Shown here: piece by piece, positions 1 to 9,250 of the stretch
How positions within the stretch are numbered: the first letter of the stretch is position 1
How the letters are laid out: each line of letters starts with the position of its first letter
Source: Bacteroidota bacterium
GTDB lineage: Bacteria > Bacteroidota > Bacteroidia > Palsa-965
Reading direction: 5' to 3'
Assembly: GCA_020402865.1 (NCBI GenBank)
Contig: JADBYT010000033.1
Coordinates: 1-64,000, forward strand
DNA: 64,000 nucleotides
Notes under the pieces: generated by a model
Seen by the model: the letters and a program-made list of their open reading frames with translations, nothing else
Database searches by the model: none
What the model was told of the DNA's origin: nothing
Made by a program: the position numbers and the translations under genes

Positions 1-2710
1 TGCATTAAGTGTAACCTGATCGCCGATGCAGATCGCTGGAACTGAACTCGTAGTTGTTAGCTGAGGAAGTGGGTTAACAGTTACAAGTAGTGTCTGCGTG
101 TTTACGCAACCGGTTACGGTATTTGTGCCAGTTACGGTGTACGTAGTTGTAGAGGTAGGTGATACAATAACTGATGCTCCACTCTGGTTGCCCGGACTCC
201 AAACATACGTGCTGGCACCAGTTGCATTAAGTGTAACCTGATCGCCGATGCAGATCGCTGGAACTGAACTCGTAGTCGTTAGCTGAGGAAGTGGGTTAAC
301 AGTCACAAGTAGTGTCTGCGTATTTACGCAACTGGTTACGATATTTGTGCCAGTTACGGTGTACATAGTTGTAGAGGTAGGTGATACAATAACTGATGCT
401 CCACTCTGGTTGCCCGGATTCCAAACATACGAGCTGGCACCAGATGCATTAAGTGTAACCTGATCGCCGATGCAGATCGCTGGAACTGAACTCGTAGTTG
501 TTAGCTGAGGAAGTGGGTTAACAGTTACAAGTAGTGTCTGCGTATTTACGCAACCGGTTACGGTATTTGTGCCGGTTACGGTGTACGTAGTTGTAGAAGT
601 AGGTGATACAATAACCGATGCTCCACTCTGGTTGCCCGGATTCCAAACATACGTGCTGGCACCGCTGGCTATGAGTGTTGTGGAACTACCAAGACATATA
701 GAAGATGCAAAACTTGTAGCAGAGACTGAAGGGAGTGGGTTTACAGTAATAGTAACCGTAGCGGTATTTGTACAACCAGTTAAAGTATTAATTCCAGTTA
801 CTGTATATGACGTTGTTACGGTAGGAGATACATTGACAGATGAACCGCTTAAGTTACCGGGACTCCATACATAAATATCTCCTCCTGAAGCAGTAAGCGT
901 AGTAGACTCTCCTACACAGATTACTGAAACTGAACTTACGGCAGTAATAATCGGTAATGGATTTACGCTAATCGTAGTTGTTGCTGTGTTTGTACAACCG
1001 GTTGAAGCATTTGTTCCTGTTACTGTATAGGTAGTCGTAGATGTGGGTGATACATTTACAGATGCACTATTTAAATTACCAGGATTCCAAACAAAATTAG
1101 TAGCACCGGTCGCTGATAGCGTGGCTGATCCCCCACTACAAATATTCGGGATAGACGCATTGGCATTTACCAAAGGTAGAGGGTTAACAATAATTGTCGT
1201 TGTAGCAGTATTGATACAACCGGTTGAAGTATTGGTTCCTATTACTGTGTAGGTTGTGCTCGAAGTTGGAGATACGGAAATGGATGCACCATTTTGATTA
1301 CCGGGGTTCCATGTATAAGTATTAGCCCCACTAGCAGATAATATTGCCGAATTGCCTAAACAGATGGGAGAGGCAGATAAGCTAGTTGAAACTATGGGGA
1401 GCGAGCTTACAGTGATTGTCGAAATAGCAGTATTGGAACAACCGGTGAAATTATTTGTTCCTGTTACAGTATAGGTAGTAGTTGTGCTAGGAGAGACACT
1501 TACTGAAGAACCACTAAGATTTCCCGGACTCCAAACATAGGTATCTGCTCCAGAAGCGGATAATATTGTTGAACCTCCGCTACAGATCGTGGTAGCTACA
1601 GCAGAAGCAGTAACGGTAGGTGGTGTGTTAACTGTAATTGTAATAGTTGCTGTGTTGCTGCAACCTGTTAATGAATTGGTTCCGATCACGGTATAGGTAG
1701 TGGTAACAGTTGGTGATACGCTTACCACAGAACCAGTGAGACTGCCTGGAATCCATACGTATGTATCAGCACCATTGGCATTTAGTGATGTTGAGCCGCC
1801 GAAACAAATTGAATTCGATGTTGCATTTGCTGTAACAGTGGGAGTAGGCAATACTGTAACCGCTAAAGTTTGCATGTTACTGCAACCAGTCAGCGTATTT
1901 GTTCCGGTTACAGTGTATGTTGTTGTAGATGTGGGTGTCACACTAACTGATGAGCCAGTTAAATTCCCCGGATTCCAAACGTATGTATTGGCGCCAGTAG
2001 CAGAAAGCGAAACCGGGTTACCATTACAAACTGTAGGAAGAGAACTTAAAGTCGTTATTGTAGGTAAAGGGTTAACAGTAATCAGTAAAGTTTGAGTACT
2101 ACTGCAACCGGTTATGGAATTAGTACCCGTTACTGTGTACGTGGTTGTTGAGGTAGGGGTAACTGTTATCGAACCACCGCTTAGGTTACCCGGATTCCAT
2201 ACATATGTTGATGCTCCAGAAGCGTTAAGTATAGCCGAAGATCCTATACAAATAAATGGAGTAAGTGTAGATGTGGTTATTGTAGGTGGTGGATTAACCG
2301 TAATTGTTATTGTTTGTGAATTGCTACAACCGGTTACTGTATTGGTTCCCGTTACAGTATATGTAGTAGTTGTTGTAGGTGATACACTTATGAAAGAACC
2401 ATTCAAACTACCTGGATTCCATAAATATGTATTTGCACCAGTAGCTGAAAGAGTAGTGAAACTACCCTGACAAATAACTGTAGAAGTTGCAGAAACGGAT
2501 AACGAAGGGGCAGGGGTTACCGTTACCAATACTGATGCGGTGTTAGTACAGCCGGTTAATGCATTTGTTCCTAACACCGTATACGTAGTGGTGATTGTAG
2601 GAGACACACTTACAGATGAACCACTAATATTCCCCGGACTCCATACATAAGTATTGGCTCCAGAAGATGAAAGAGTGGTGGTAGCTCCTGAACAAATGAT
2701 TAATGGAGAA
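1..2710 (-). repeat. Twelve tandem 222-bp repeats encoding Ig/PKD-like domains
   Basis: The conserved TCCA (part of the W-x-P codons) recurs at 198, 420, 642 and so on to 2640, always 222 bp apart, giving twelve copies with no insertion or deletion. Each encodes 74 residues with a pair of cysteines, the ICxG motif, YxWxPG and TTTYTVTGT. The three copies nearest the left edge are almost identical (about nine differences between bases 1-222 and 223-444). The others have diverged strongly. Confidence 0.92.
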
Positions 2711-5700
2711 GCTCCGGCGGTTACAACTGGGGAAGGATTTATTAAGCCAGTGATCTCTATTGATGTAGTTGACTGCCCACTTGTTGTACAGGTTACAACA
2801 CAAACAAAATATGTAGTACTGTTTATAGTGCTTGTTGTATATGTAGGTGAAGTTGCTCCTGCAATATTTGTGTAAGGGCCCCCGGACGAAGCAGATGACT
2901 GCCATTGATAAGTAATACTAGGCCCCGACGAAGCACCTGTAAGAGAAAGTGTAAAAGTTCCGGAACTACAATTTGATAATGGTGATATTGATGCTGTTCC
3001 TGAGGATGGGCTGCCCGCACATATCAGCAAAGAAATACCATCATATTCATCAGCTCCTATATCTGGTGCTGTTGCACCTCCATTAACAGATCCTACAGGA
3101 CCTGGACGAACATCATTGTCATAATCTGATGACACCCCAATAATAGTTGAACCTGCACTTTCAAGAAAATAACTCGACCCGAAGGGAATATGCAAAAAAC
3201 CACTACTTGCACCATTCGTACTTACAAAAACAGGATTTTCAGATACAGATGCATTATCACGTGAAGAGACACGAGTTTTGTAAGAGGCCAATGTCTGATC
3301 CGAATTGGTGCCATCATGAAATATTAAATTAGTGGCTGAAGGTATTCCCGCATAAAATGAATTATTATTTGATGTGGCTGCATAATTGGTAAGTAAACTA
3401 CTGCTCCTGCGATATGCAGTTGTCAGACCGCTTCCTGTCGATGATGACAAGTTGACGATCAGATTATTTTGCATGTCAACTATAGAACTAGTGATTGCAT
3501 AAATACCACTGCTACCAAAGTTGTTGCCTGTGCTACTACCATTCAAATAAATAGTATTAAAATAAACATTTACAGTTGATCCTCCTGTGATGTTTACACC
3601 AATAATCCCATTCGTTGAGTTTGTAGCGGGTGCGCTAAGATTTCCAATAAGATTATTATTAATAGTAATTAAACTCCCCGCACTTGTAGTAATACCCGAT
3701 ATAATACTTGAAGGATTACTACCGCTCAAACTATATATTTTATTCTTCGAAACAGTCACAGGATTACCCTGGCTCAAGCTAATTCCTGTAACAGAAGCAA
3801 TTCCTGTCGATGACAAAGTATGAATTGTGTTTTTCTCAAGTAATACCTCGTTACTCGAGTTTGAATAAAGTAACCCTATTACGTCTCCACCTGTTGATAT
3901 TGAATTTAGATTACTAATTGTATTATCGGTTATCCTTGCTGTAGTTGCGCTTACTCCTCCCGACAGCACCCTAATTCCTGTAATTTTCGCTTCACTAGTA
4001 ATTTGATTAATAACATTATTGTTTACAGTACTCCCATTTGATATTCCAGCAAGTAACATAACAGTTGTTTCTCCACTTCCTCCTGTCCAATTAGTAAAGG
4101 TATTGTTAACAATCGTTTTATTCGAAAAACCATTTCGAGTTTCCCAACCCAAAATTGTTGTTGTTCCTGTCGAAGTAATATTAGAAAAATTATTACCAGA
4201 TATGAGTTGAGTTGTTGTTGAAGGTGAACCAACTCCATCCTCAAATATTGTAATAAAGCCGCCTCCACCATTATTTACAAAAGACCCAACAATAGCATTA
4301 TTACTTACAATTTGAGATCCTCCGCTTGGAAATACCGTACTTGTTTTAAAGAAACAGATATTCTGATTTGTATTAATAATCAATGAAGTAAAAGTATTAT
4401 TACTAATAGTAAGAGTCAATGCATTGTTCCCAGTTTGTATAAAATAAAAACTTGTTGTACTAGGTATTGTTTGATTAATTCCACGAATATCATTCCCTGT
4501 TATCGATAAATTAGTTACGGCAGTACCACTAAGTGAAGATATTGCAACTAAATTTCCTGAATTGGCATTAACATAGGTAATAAAGCCACCTGAAGTATTT
4601 CCGAATTGATTGTTATTGATATTAACATTAGTCGTATTGGCCAAAGAGCCGTCATTTGAAATACCTCTTACATTTCCAGTGGTAGCGGTAGTCGATAGAT
4701 TCTGAATAATATTATTATTAATATTAATTATGCCGGGTGAAGACAAGTTATTAATACCAGATATCATACCACTAGTTGAGATACCGGTTATTGCTGAATT
4801 AATTATTAAGTTATTATTTATATTGATTATGGCTGCAGGCAGATTTATCAATCCTTCGCTACGTATGTGCTCAAGAGTACGATTAGCTACCGCGCCAGTC
4901 ATTGTCAATTTATTATGATTTATATTGATAGTGAAAATACCTATAGGAGAAACAGACGTGTATGCCTTATAAATGCCATAGAAGTTTGTATTCGCAGACA
5001 TTGTAAGATTAGGGGCGCTTTGAATAGTATTAAAAGAAACGTTATCACCCGTTTGATGATTCATCAAAATACAATAATTTGATGTTGTATTTGATGGGTA
5101 TTGTATTAGTGTAGTTGCAGATCCACCCCAATTGACAATGGTATTTCCAGTAGAAAGTGATGTCCCTCCAATATCATTGCCTATATCCATTAGTGATGCA
5201 GTAGGAGAACCAATAAATGCTATTCCAAAATTTACATTACTTATACTATTACTGTAAATTTTATTATTGAAATTAGACCCAGATATAGAAGTTATATCAA
5301 CAAAACTAAGGTTGGATGTGTGACGTACACTACTGTATATCGCCCAACTATTAGGATGCAAACGATTAAGTGAAATCTGGTTATTTATGATTGTATTATT
5401 TTGTGCACCATTTGTAGGAGAGGCATAAAAAAGTGCGATTGCCCATTCAGTCATAATATTCCCTCCTGGATTATTAATAATATTCGACGGGTTTTCTTGT
5501 ATTGTTAATCCTGTAATTGTAATATAATCACCTCCAATAATTTTGAAAATAGCATCACTTAAACTACCTAATGGTTGAGGTGAAAATGCTGTTATCGTAT
5601 TTGTATTACCCTGAATAATAATTGGATTGACGGAAGTACCACTTGCAGTAATTTGATATCCACCAACCGGGGCAGTTTGTGGATTTCCTCCAATAATATT

Positions 5701-5895
5701 AAGAGTTGTGCCGCCCGCCCCTACACCTACATTATTTAGATCGGTAATGGCATCTGCAAGTGTTGCATAATCACCTGGAATATTTTTTACTCCTGTAAGT
5801 TGTGCATTAAGAATAAAAGGTAAAAAAAACAATACAAATAGATTAAAATAAATCAAAATACTTTTAGTTGTTTTTTGTGTCATTGTTTTTTTCAT
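1..5895 (-). CDS. Giant secreted adhesin-like protein, beta-helix plus tandem Ig/PKD-like repeats (3' end outside window)
   Basis: An open frame of 1965 codons starts at the ATG at 5895 and reaches the left edge without a stop. It begins MKKTMTQKTTKS and has a hydrophobic signal peptide ending near LNAQ. Residues about 35-920 are rich in N, T, I and G with recurring NNTI/GNxF-type strands, as in right-handed parallel beta-helix proteins. A stretch with DVRPGP and APDIGADEYDG (around 3020-3120), common at the end of such domains in Bacteroidota, follows. Then comes an Ig-like domain (around 2760-3000), then twelve repeats of 74 residues with motifs ICxG, GAxxYxWxPG and VSPTxTTTYTV. The architecture suggests a cell-surface or secreted T9SS substrate, but the C-terminal sorting domain would lie outside the window. 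It is visibly more A+T-rich than the genes to its right. Exact function is unknown. Confidence 0.9.
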   Translation of the reverse strand, partial: MKKTMTQKTTKSILIYFNLFVLFFLPFILNAQLTGVKNIPGDYATLADAITDLNNVGVGAGGTTLNIIGGNPQTAPVGGYQITASGTSVNPIIIQGNTNTITAFSPQPLGSLSDAIFKIIGGDYITITGLTIQENPSNIINNPGGNIMTEWAIALFYASPTNGAQNNTIINNQISLNRLHPNSWAIYSSVRHTSNLSFVDITSISGSNFNNKIYSNSISNVNFGIAFIGSPTASLMDIGNDIGGTSLSTGNTIVNWGGSATTLIQYPSNTTSNYCILMNHQTGDNVSFNTIQSAPNLTMSANTNFYGIYKAYTSVSPIGIFTININHNKLTMTGAVANRTLEHIRSEGLINLPAAIININNNLIINSAITGISTSGMISGINNLSSPGIININNNIIQNLSTTATTGNVRGISNDGSLANTTNVNINNNQFGNTSGGFITYVNANSGNLVAISSLSGTAVTNLSITGNDIRGINQTIPSTTSFYFIQTGNNALTLTISNNTFTSLIINTNQNICFFKTSTVFPSGGSQIVSNNAIVGSFVNNGGGGFITIFEDGVGSPSTTTQLISGNNFSNITSTGTTTILGWETRNGFSNKTIVNNTFTNWTGGSGETTVMLLAGISNGSTVNNNVINQITSEAKITGIRVLSGGVSATTARITDNTISNLNSISTGGDVIGLLYSNSSNEVLLEKNTIHTLSSTGIASVTGISLSQGNPVTVSKNKIYSLSGSNPSSIISGITTSAGSLITINNNLIGNLSAPATNSTNGIIGVNITGGSTVNVYFNTIYLNGSSTGNNFGSSGIYAITSSIVDMQNNLIVNLSSSTGSGLTTAYRRSSSLLTNYAATSNNNSFYAGIPSATNLIFHDGTNSDQTLASYKTRVSSRDNASVSENPVFVSTNGASSGFLHIPFGSSYFLESAGSTIIGVSSDYDNDVRPGPVGSVNGGATAPDIGADEYDGISLLICAGSPSSGTASISPLSNCSSGTFTLSLTGASSGPSITYQWQSSASSGGPYTNIAGATSPTYTTSTINSTTYFVCVVTCTTSGQSTTSIEITGLINPSPVVTAGASPLIICSGATTTLSSSGANTYVWSPGNISGSSVSVSPTITTTYTVLGTNALTGCTNTASVLVTVTPAPSLSVSATSTVICQGSFTTLSATGANTYLWNPGSLNGSFISVSPTTTTTYTVTGTNTVTGCSNSQTITITVNPPPTITTSTLTPFICIGSSAILNASGASTYVWNPGNLSGGSITVTPTSTTTYTVTGTNSITGCSSTQTLLITVNPLPTITTLSSLPTVCNGNPVSLSATGANTYVWNPGNLTGSSVSVTPTSTTTYTVTGTNTLTGCSNMQTLAVTVLPTPTVTANATSNSICFGGSTSLNANGADTYVWIPGSLTGSVVSVSPTVTTTYTVIGTNSLTGCSNTATITITVNTPPTVTASAVATTICSGGSTILSASGADTYVWSPGNLSGSSVSVSPSTTTTYTVTGTNNFTGCSNTAISTITVSSLPIVSTSLSASPICLGNSAILSASGANTYTWNPGNQNGASISVSPTSSTTYTVIGTNTSTGCINTATTTIIVNPLPLVNANASIPNICSGGSATLSATGATNFVWNPGNLNSASVNVSPTSTTTYTVTGTNASTGCTNTATTTISVNPLPIITAVSSVSVICVGESTTLTASGGDIYVWSPGNLSGSSVNVSPTVTTSYTVTGINTLTGCTNTATVTITVNPLPSVSATSFASSICLGSSTTLIASGASTYVWNPGNQSGASVIVSPTSTTTYTVTGTNTVTGCVNTQTLLVTVNPLPQLTTTSSVPAICIGDQVTLNASGASSYVWNPGNQSGASVIVSPTSTTMYTVTGTNIVTSCVNTQTLLVTVNPLPQLTTTSSVPAICIGDQVTLNATGASTYVWSPGNQSGASVIVSPTSTTTYTVTGTNTVTGCVNTQTLLVTVNPLPQLTTTSSVPAICIGDQVTLNA

Positions 5896-6123
5896 AGTTG
5901 TTTTTTGTCTATTACTACCAGAATAGGAAGTATATTCCAAATTTTCGCTGAATATTTGAGTTTTCATCAAATCATTATTCGTAAAATAATAGGAATCAGC
6001 CATGTCGGATTATTTTATTTTTTTATTTTCTTAGAATAAGAATTGGCCTAACCATTTTAAATGGAACTATAAAGGACAGTAGACTTATTCAAACTAAGGA
6101 TGTTGGATTAGGGTTATTTTAGG

Positions 6124-6155
6124 CAAAATTACTCTACAAAATGAATATTACCAAA
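6124..6155 (-). promoter_or_regulatory. Probable promoter of the giant adhesin gene
   Basis: On the minus strand TTTG (6155-6152) is followed after 20 bases by TAATTTTG (6131-6124). This matches the Bacteroidota sigma-A promoter form TTTG-N19/20-TAnnTTTG. It would give a leader of roughly 225 bases before the ATG at 5895. Confidence 0.55.
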
Positions 6156-6280
6156 GCTCGTTATATAATTTTGTTAACGTTTTCGGTCATGTTCAAAATG
6201 GTTCCTGATCTTAAACAAAATGCCAAAATCAGATTTAATATCCTGATTTTCAATAAGTAAACTGAATGTCAAATTTCCTC

Positions 6281-6306
6281 AAAACGGGGCTATCCAGCCC
6301 CGTTTT
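6281..6306 (+). terminator. Strong hairpin with T-run, possibly an IS insulator
   Basis: Arms aaaacggggc (6281-6290) and gccccgtttt (6297-6306) with a six-base loop, followed by more T. No plus-strand gene ends upstream of it. It sits just ahead of the transposase gene, where several insertion sequences carry terminators that block incoming transcription. Confidence 0.65.
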
Positions 6307-6322
6307 TTTATTCAATCTTCGT

Positions 6323-6347
6323 TACAGACTAATTCTATTGGTCTGTA
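6323..6347 (+). promoter_or_regulatory. Hairpin directly upstream of the transposase start
   Basis: Seven-base arms tacagac (6323-6329) and gtctgta (6341-6347) lie 18 bases before the ATG at 6366. Such structures can limit transposase translation. That role is inferred only from position. Confidence 0.35.
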
Positions 6348-6365
6348 CAATCCTTCGTGTTCAAA

Positions 6366-7063
6366 ATGGTTCCTGCAACCTCCATAGCCTTTATTTGCAA
6401 GTATTGCAGCAGTCCTAAGTGCATCAGAAAAGGAAATCGTGGAAACGCAATTCGGATGTGTTGTAAGTCTTGCGGTAAACATCAACAAACAGCTTATGTA
6501 AACCGCAACTACACCGAGAATGACGAAAACGAAGTACGTAAACATCACAATGAGGGTTTAGGCATCCGTTCTATAAGTCGCTTACTAAACATTCCAGCCA
6601 CCAGCGTACAAATGCTCATGAAATGCAAAGCAGCAAAGCTGACTTTACCCAAACCCACAAAAGAAAACGGTATCTATCTTGTGGATGAATTGCAGACGTT
6701 TGTAGGTCAAAACACAGATTCACACAGACGGTATGTGATTAGTGCGATGGACAAACGCACCGGTGAGATAGTGGCTGTAACTATCGGAAGAAGAAACCAG
6801 AAAGTGATCCGTGAAGTAACAGATCAACTCTGTACACTAAAACCCAAAAGAATTGTTACAGATGGATGGAACGGCTACGCGGCATTGATACCTGAAACTA
6901 TCTATAAATAACTGAATTCGGTATCATCCGTTTAGAGCGTCTGCATATGAATCTTCGGCAGCGATTGAAACGGTTGAGTCGTAAGACGATGTCGTGGTCA
7001 AAGGTTGAGCGAATGTTGGCCGATAGTATTCGGCTTTATTTTGGCGATTATAAAGCCAACTGA
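6366..7063 (+). pseudogene. IS1-family transposase, frameshifted near the C-terminus
   Basis: The first frame (6366-6911; a GTG at 6357 is an alternative start) encodes an N-terminal zinc-finger-like region (CKYC, CCKSC), a helix-turn-helix (IRSISRLLNIPATSV) and the DDE-type core with VDELQTFVG and TDGWNGY. It stops at TAA 6909-6911. The missing end continues in the -1 frame from about 6911 to the TGA at 7061: FGIIRLERLHMNLRQRLKRL and SRKTMSWSK, typical of IS1 C-termini and supplying the third acidic residue. Joined, the product is about 230 residues, the usual IS1 size. No clear slippery heptamer is visible at the junction (TATAAATAAC), so I favour an inactivating single-base change over programmed frameshifting. 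Confidence 0.85.
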
Positions 7064-7066
7064 ATG

Positions 7067-7822
7067 CTACGTTTTCTTAATCATCGGTGCATCCAAAAAC
7101 GCCCTGTTTGCTGCCAATGTACTTATTTCATCATTAGTAAACACTTTCGACAACCGCCAACGTTTCAATTCATTAAGAATAAAAATCAGTCTTCGCCCCC
7201 GCTTATAGTGCGGAATTTGCTTTTGGGACGTTAACTGATAAAGTGTGTCAACAGTAGATTTGAGATAGATAGCCGCCTCCTTAATAATCATTTCATCAGG
7301 AAAATCTGTAATCATAGGTTCCGGATTTACTTCCGGTTCAGTCGCTACAAAGCCAGTGGTTTCTCCTATTGCCTTACGTATTTGCACAGCCTCGCCGGAT
7401 AACGGGTATTTTTGCAAAATGGTGTCAGCCAACAAAATCAGCATATCCAGATAACCAAAATACCGCCGTATCAGTTTGGCTTTATCCCGTTCGGCTGCCC
7501 CGGTGATTTCTGCCGGAGCATTTACCCACAAATCGAATGAACCGGTTTGCTCCATTTCAGAAACGCAACGTTTGCGCCACCGCTCCATCTGATCGAAAAC
7601 AACCGTTACCGGTGCATTTTGACTTTGCCCGGCAATAAAGATTTCTAAAGCGTTTGCAGTGTAGGCATTGTTCATGTAGTGGGCAAAACTGTCACGAAAG
7701 AAATAATACCAATCGGTAATGCTTTCCTGTTGGTCTTGGGCTTGACGGGCAAGCGTTAAACTTTTGTAGGCTAACATCCGGTTATACCGGGGGCGGAAAT
7801 TGAGCGGTTCGGGATTATTCAT
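7067..7822 (-). CDS. Helix-turn-helix (excisionase-like) accessory protein of an integrative element
   Basis: 251 residues. Residues about 175-225 (IIKEAAIYLKSTVDTLYQL, IPHYKRGRRLIF) look like an excisionase/MerR-type winged helix-turn-helix of the HTH_17 kind. The N-terminal part is a helical domain I do not recognise (many W, Y and R). It lies 60 bp downstream of the broken integrase on the same strand, which suggests an element-encoded regulator or recombination directionality factor. Its TAG stop is only three bases from the IS1-like transposase stop on the other strand, so its last residues may have been altered by the insertion. Confidence 0.7.
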   Translation of the reverse strand: MNNPEPLNFRPRYNRMLAYKSLTLARQAQDQQESITDWYYFFRDSFAHYMNNAYTANALEIFIAGQSQNAPVTVVFDQMERWRKRCVSEMEQTGSFDLWVNAPAEITGAAERDKAKLIRRYFGYLDMLILLADTILQKYPLSGEAVQIRKAIGETTGFVATEPEVNPEPMITDFPDEMIIKEAAIYLKSTVDTLYQLTSQKQIPHYKRGRRLIFILNELKRWRLSKVFTNDEISTLAANRAFLDAPMIKKT

Positions 7823-7882
7823 AACACAGGATATAAAAAGCCCGGCTGCTCAAATACAGCCGGGCGGGTGAATTTTACATAC

Positions 7883-9042
7883 TTAACCAATCAAACGCAG
7901 GGATGCTAATTTATCTACGGCTGCTGCTTTATGTCCGTCCAAAACGTGCGCGTAACGCTGTATAGTCGCAACACTCGCATGACCGAGCAGCTCTTTTACA
8001 ACCTGTAAATTACCTGTAAGTTCCAGCATGAGTGTGGCAAAGCTGTGGCGGGCAAGGTGAAAATGTAAACGTTTGGTCAATCCCGCCTGAACGCCCCATA
8101 GTTTTAAAAATGGGTGCATATAAGCATAACCGTGGTGGGATTGAGCATAGCTAATTTGGGGAAGAAATACGAAGAAATAAGCGGGCTAATGCCTTTCTCT
8201 TTTGCCGCCTTTATTTCTTTGCGTTCGTCGTTTAAACGTTCAGCCAGATAGTGTATAGCTTCTTTAGAAAGCGGCTGCTGTGCCGACTGATCGACTTTGC
8301 GTTGTACAAAGGTGTACACCTTGCGCCGTTCACGGCCAATTAGGATAGTTTTTACTCTATTCTTTTCAATTTTAGATACATCCGACCAACGAAGTCCGGT
8401 AAATAATGCCACAAAGAACACCTGTTGCACTTGCCGGGGAATACCGTCTGCATTAGCCATTAATGCCCGAATATCTTCAGAATTAAGCGGGTTTATTTTA
8501 GGCGCTTTTGCCTGTACACGCAGGTGCCGTGGAATATCGGAAAACGGATTTGCCTTTATTAGTCCTTCCGCCTTTGCTTCATTTAGAAGGGTACATATCA
8601 TTTTCATTTTTCCATTTACCGAATTTGCCAGATTGCCCCGCTTGTCAATCATATACTGTTGAACCTCCAATAAAAGTTCCTTATTGATTTGACCAATGGG
8701 AAGGGTTTGGCATCCGGTAAACGCTTGAAGTTGTTCTTTCACCGCCTTACAACGGCTTACCGATTTTCGCCGCTTCATACTTTGGTCAATAAAGGCAAAA
8801 AAACACACGGCTGATTTCTGTACTTGAATTACCGGGTTTTCAGGGCTGAAAATTAACCGGTCTTTGGCATTTCGCCGCCTCAATTCAGCCTCAACCCGGA
8901 TAGCGTTGTCTGTTGTATTGCCCCGCTTACCTGATAGGTATAGTTTGAGGATTTCGTAGCTACGCACCCCGTTGCTGTAAATGTCGAGGTACAGGGAAAT
9001 TCTACCGTCTTTTAGTTTCTTTTGTCTTAATTTTACGCTCAT
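7883..9042 (-). pseudogene. Tyrosine recombinase/integrase, split by one frameshift
   Basis: The first frame (9042-8104) has an arm-DNA-binding N-terminus (MSVKLRQKKLKDGRISLYLD), a SAM-like core-binding domain at about residues 95-190 and the first catalytic arginine in FTGLRWSDVSKI. It runs out of frame after FPKLAMLNPTT. The second frame (8119-7883) supplies LARHSF (H-x-x-R), LLGHAS and the nucleophile region TIQRYAH. Together these give the full R-H-R-H-Y set of a family member near 385 residues. Joining needs one extra base near 8125-8135. Both halves are otherwise intact, so the damage looks recent or could be a sequencing error. Confidence 0.85.
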
Positions 9043-9103
9043 GGCTTGTTGGTTTAATGGTTTCCCCCGTTGGGTAACAAGCCGGGAACAAATTCTGCAA
9101 ACT

Positions 9104-9208
9104 CAGTTCAAATCAGTACAACCGTACACAAACGGGGTCATGTTAATTTAACGCTGAAACCCGCGTGTTTGTTGCATTGAGTTGAATTGACCTGATTTGA
9201 GTTGAATT
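9104..9208. repeat. Short direct and inverted repeats upstream of the integrase
   Basis: TTGAGTTGAATT occurs at 9177-9188 and 9197-9208 (20 bp apart). A related sequence in the opposite orientation, CAGTTCAAATCAG, is at 9104-9116. Arrays like this beside an integrase gene often are recombinase arm sites or part of an attachment region. Confidence 0.4.
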
Positions 9209-9250
9209 TCCCTTTTCATATAAAAAGTTCTGTTTGCACTTTTCCTTTGA

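Larger units (their letters stand above)
5896..6365. other. A+T-rich intergenic stretch between adhesin and IS1-like element
   Basis: No gene seen. It holds the minus-strand promoter at 6124-6155, one copy of an 18-bp direct repeat (6190-6207), a strong G+C-rich hairpin with T-run (6281-6306) and a second hairpin just before the transposase start (6323-6347). The left end of the IS1-like element probably lies here, but I could not identify its terminal inverted repeat. Confidence 0.6.

Noticed and set aside
1-2710. CRISPR-like array
   Set aside because: The 222-bp period, continuous open frame and encoded Ig-like motifs show protein repeats, with no short repeat-spacer pattern.
569-2905. Several short frames on both strands inside the repeat region
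   Set aside because: They are shadows produced by the 222-bp repeats; the single long minus-strand frame explains the sequence.
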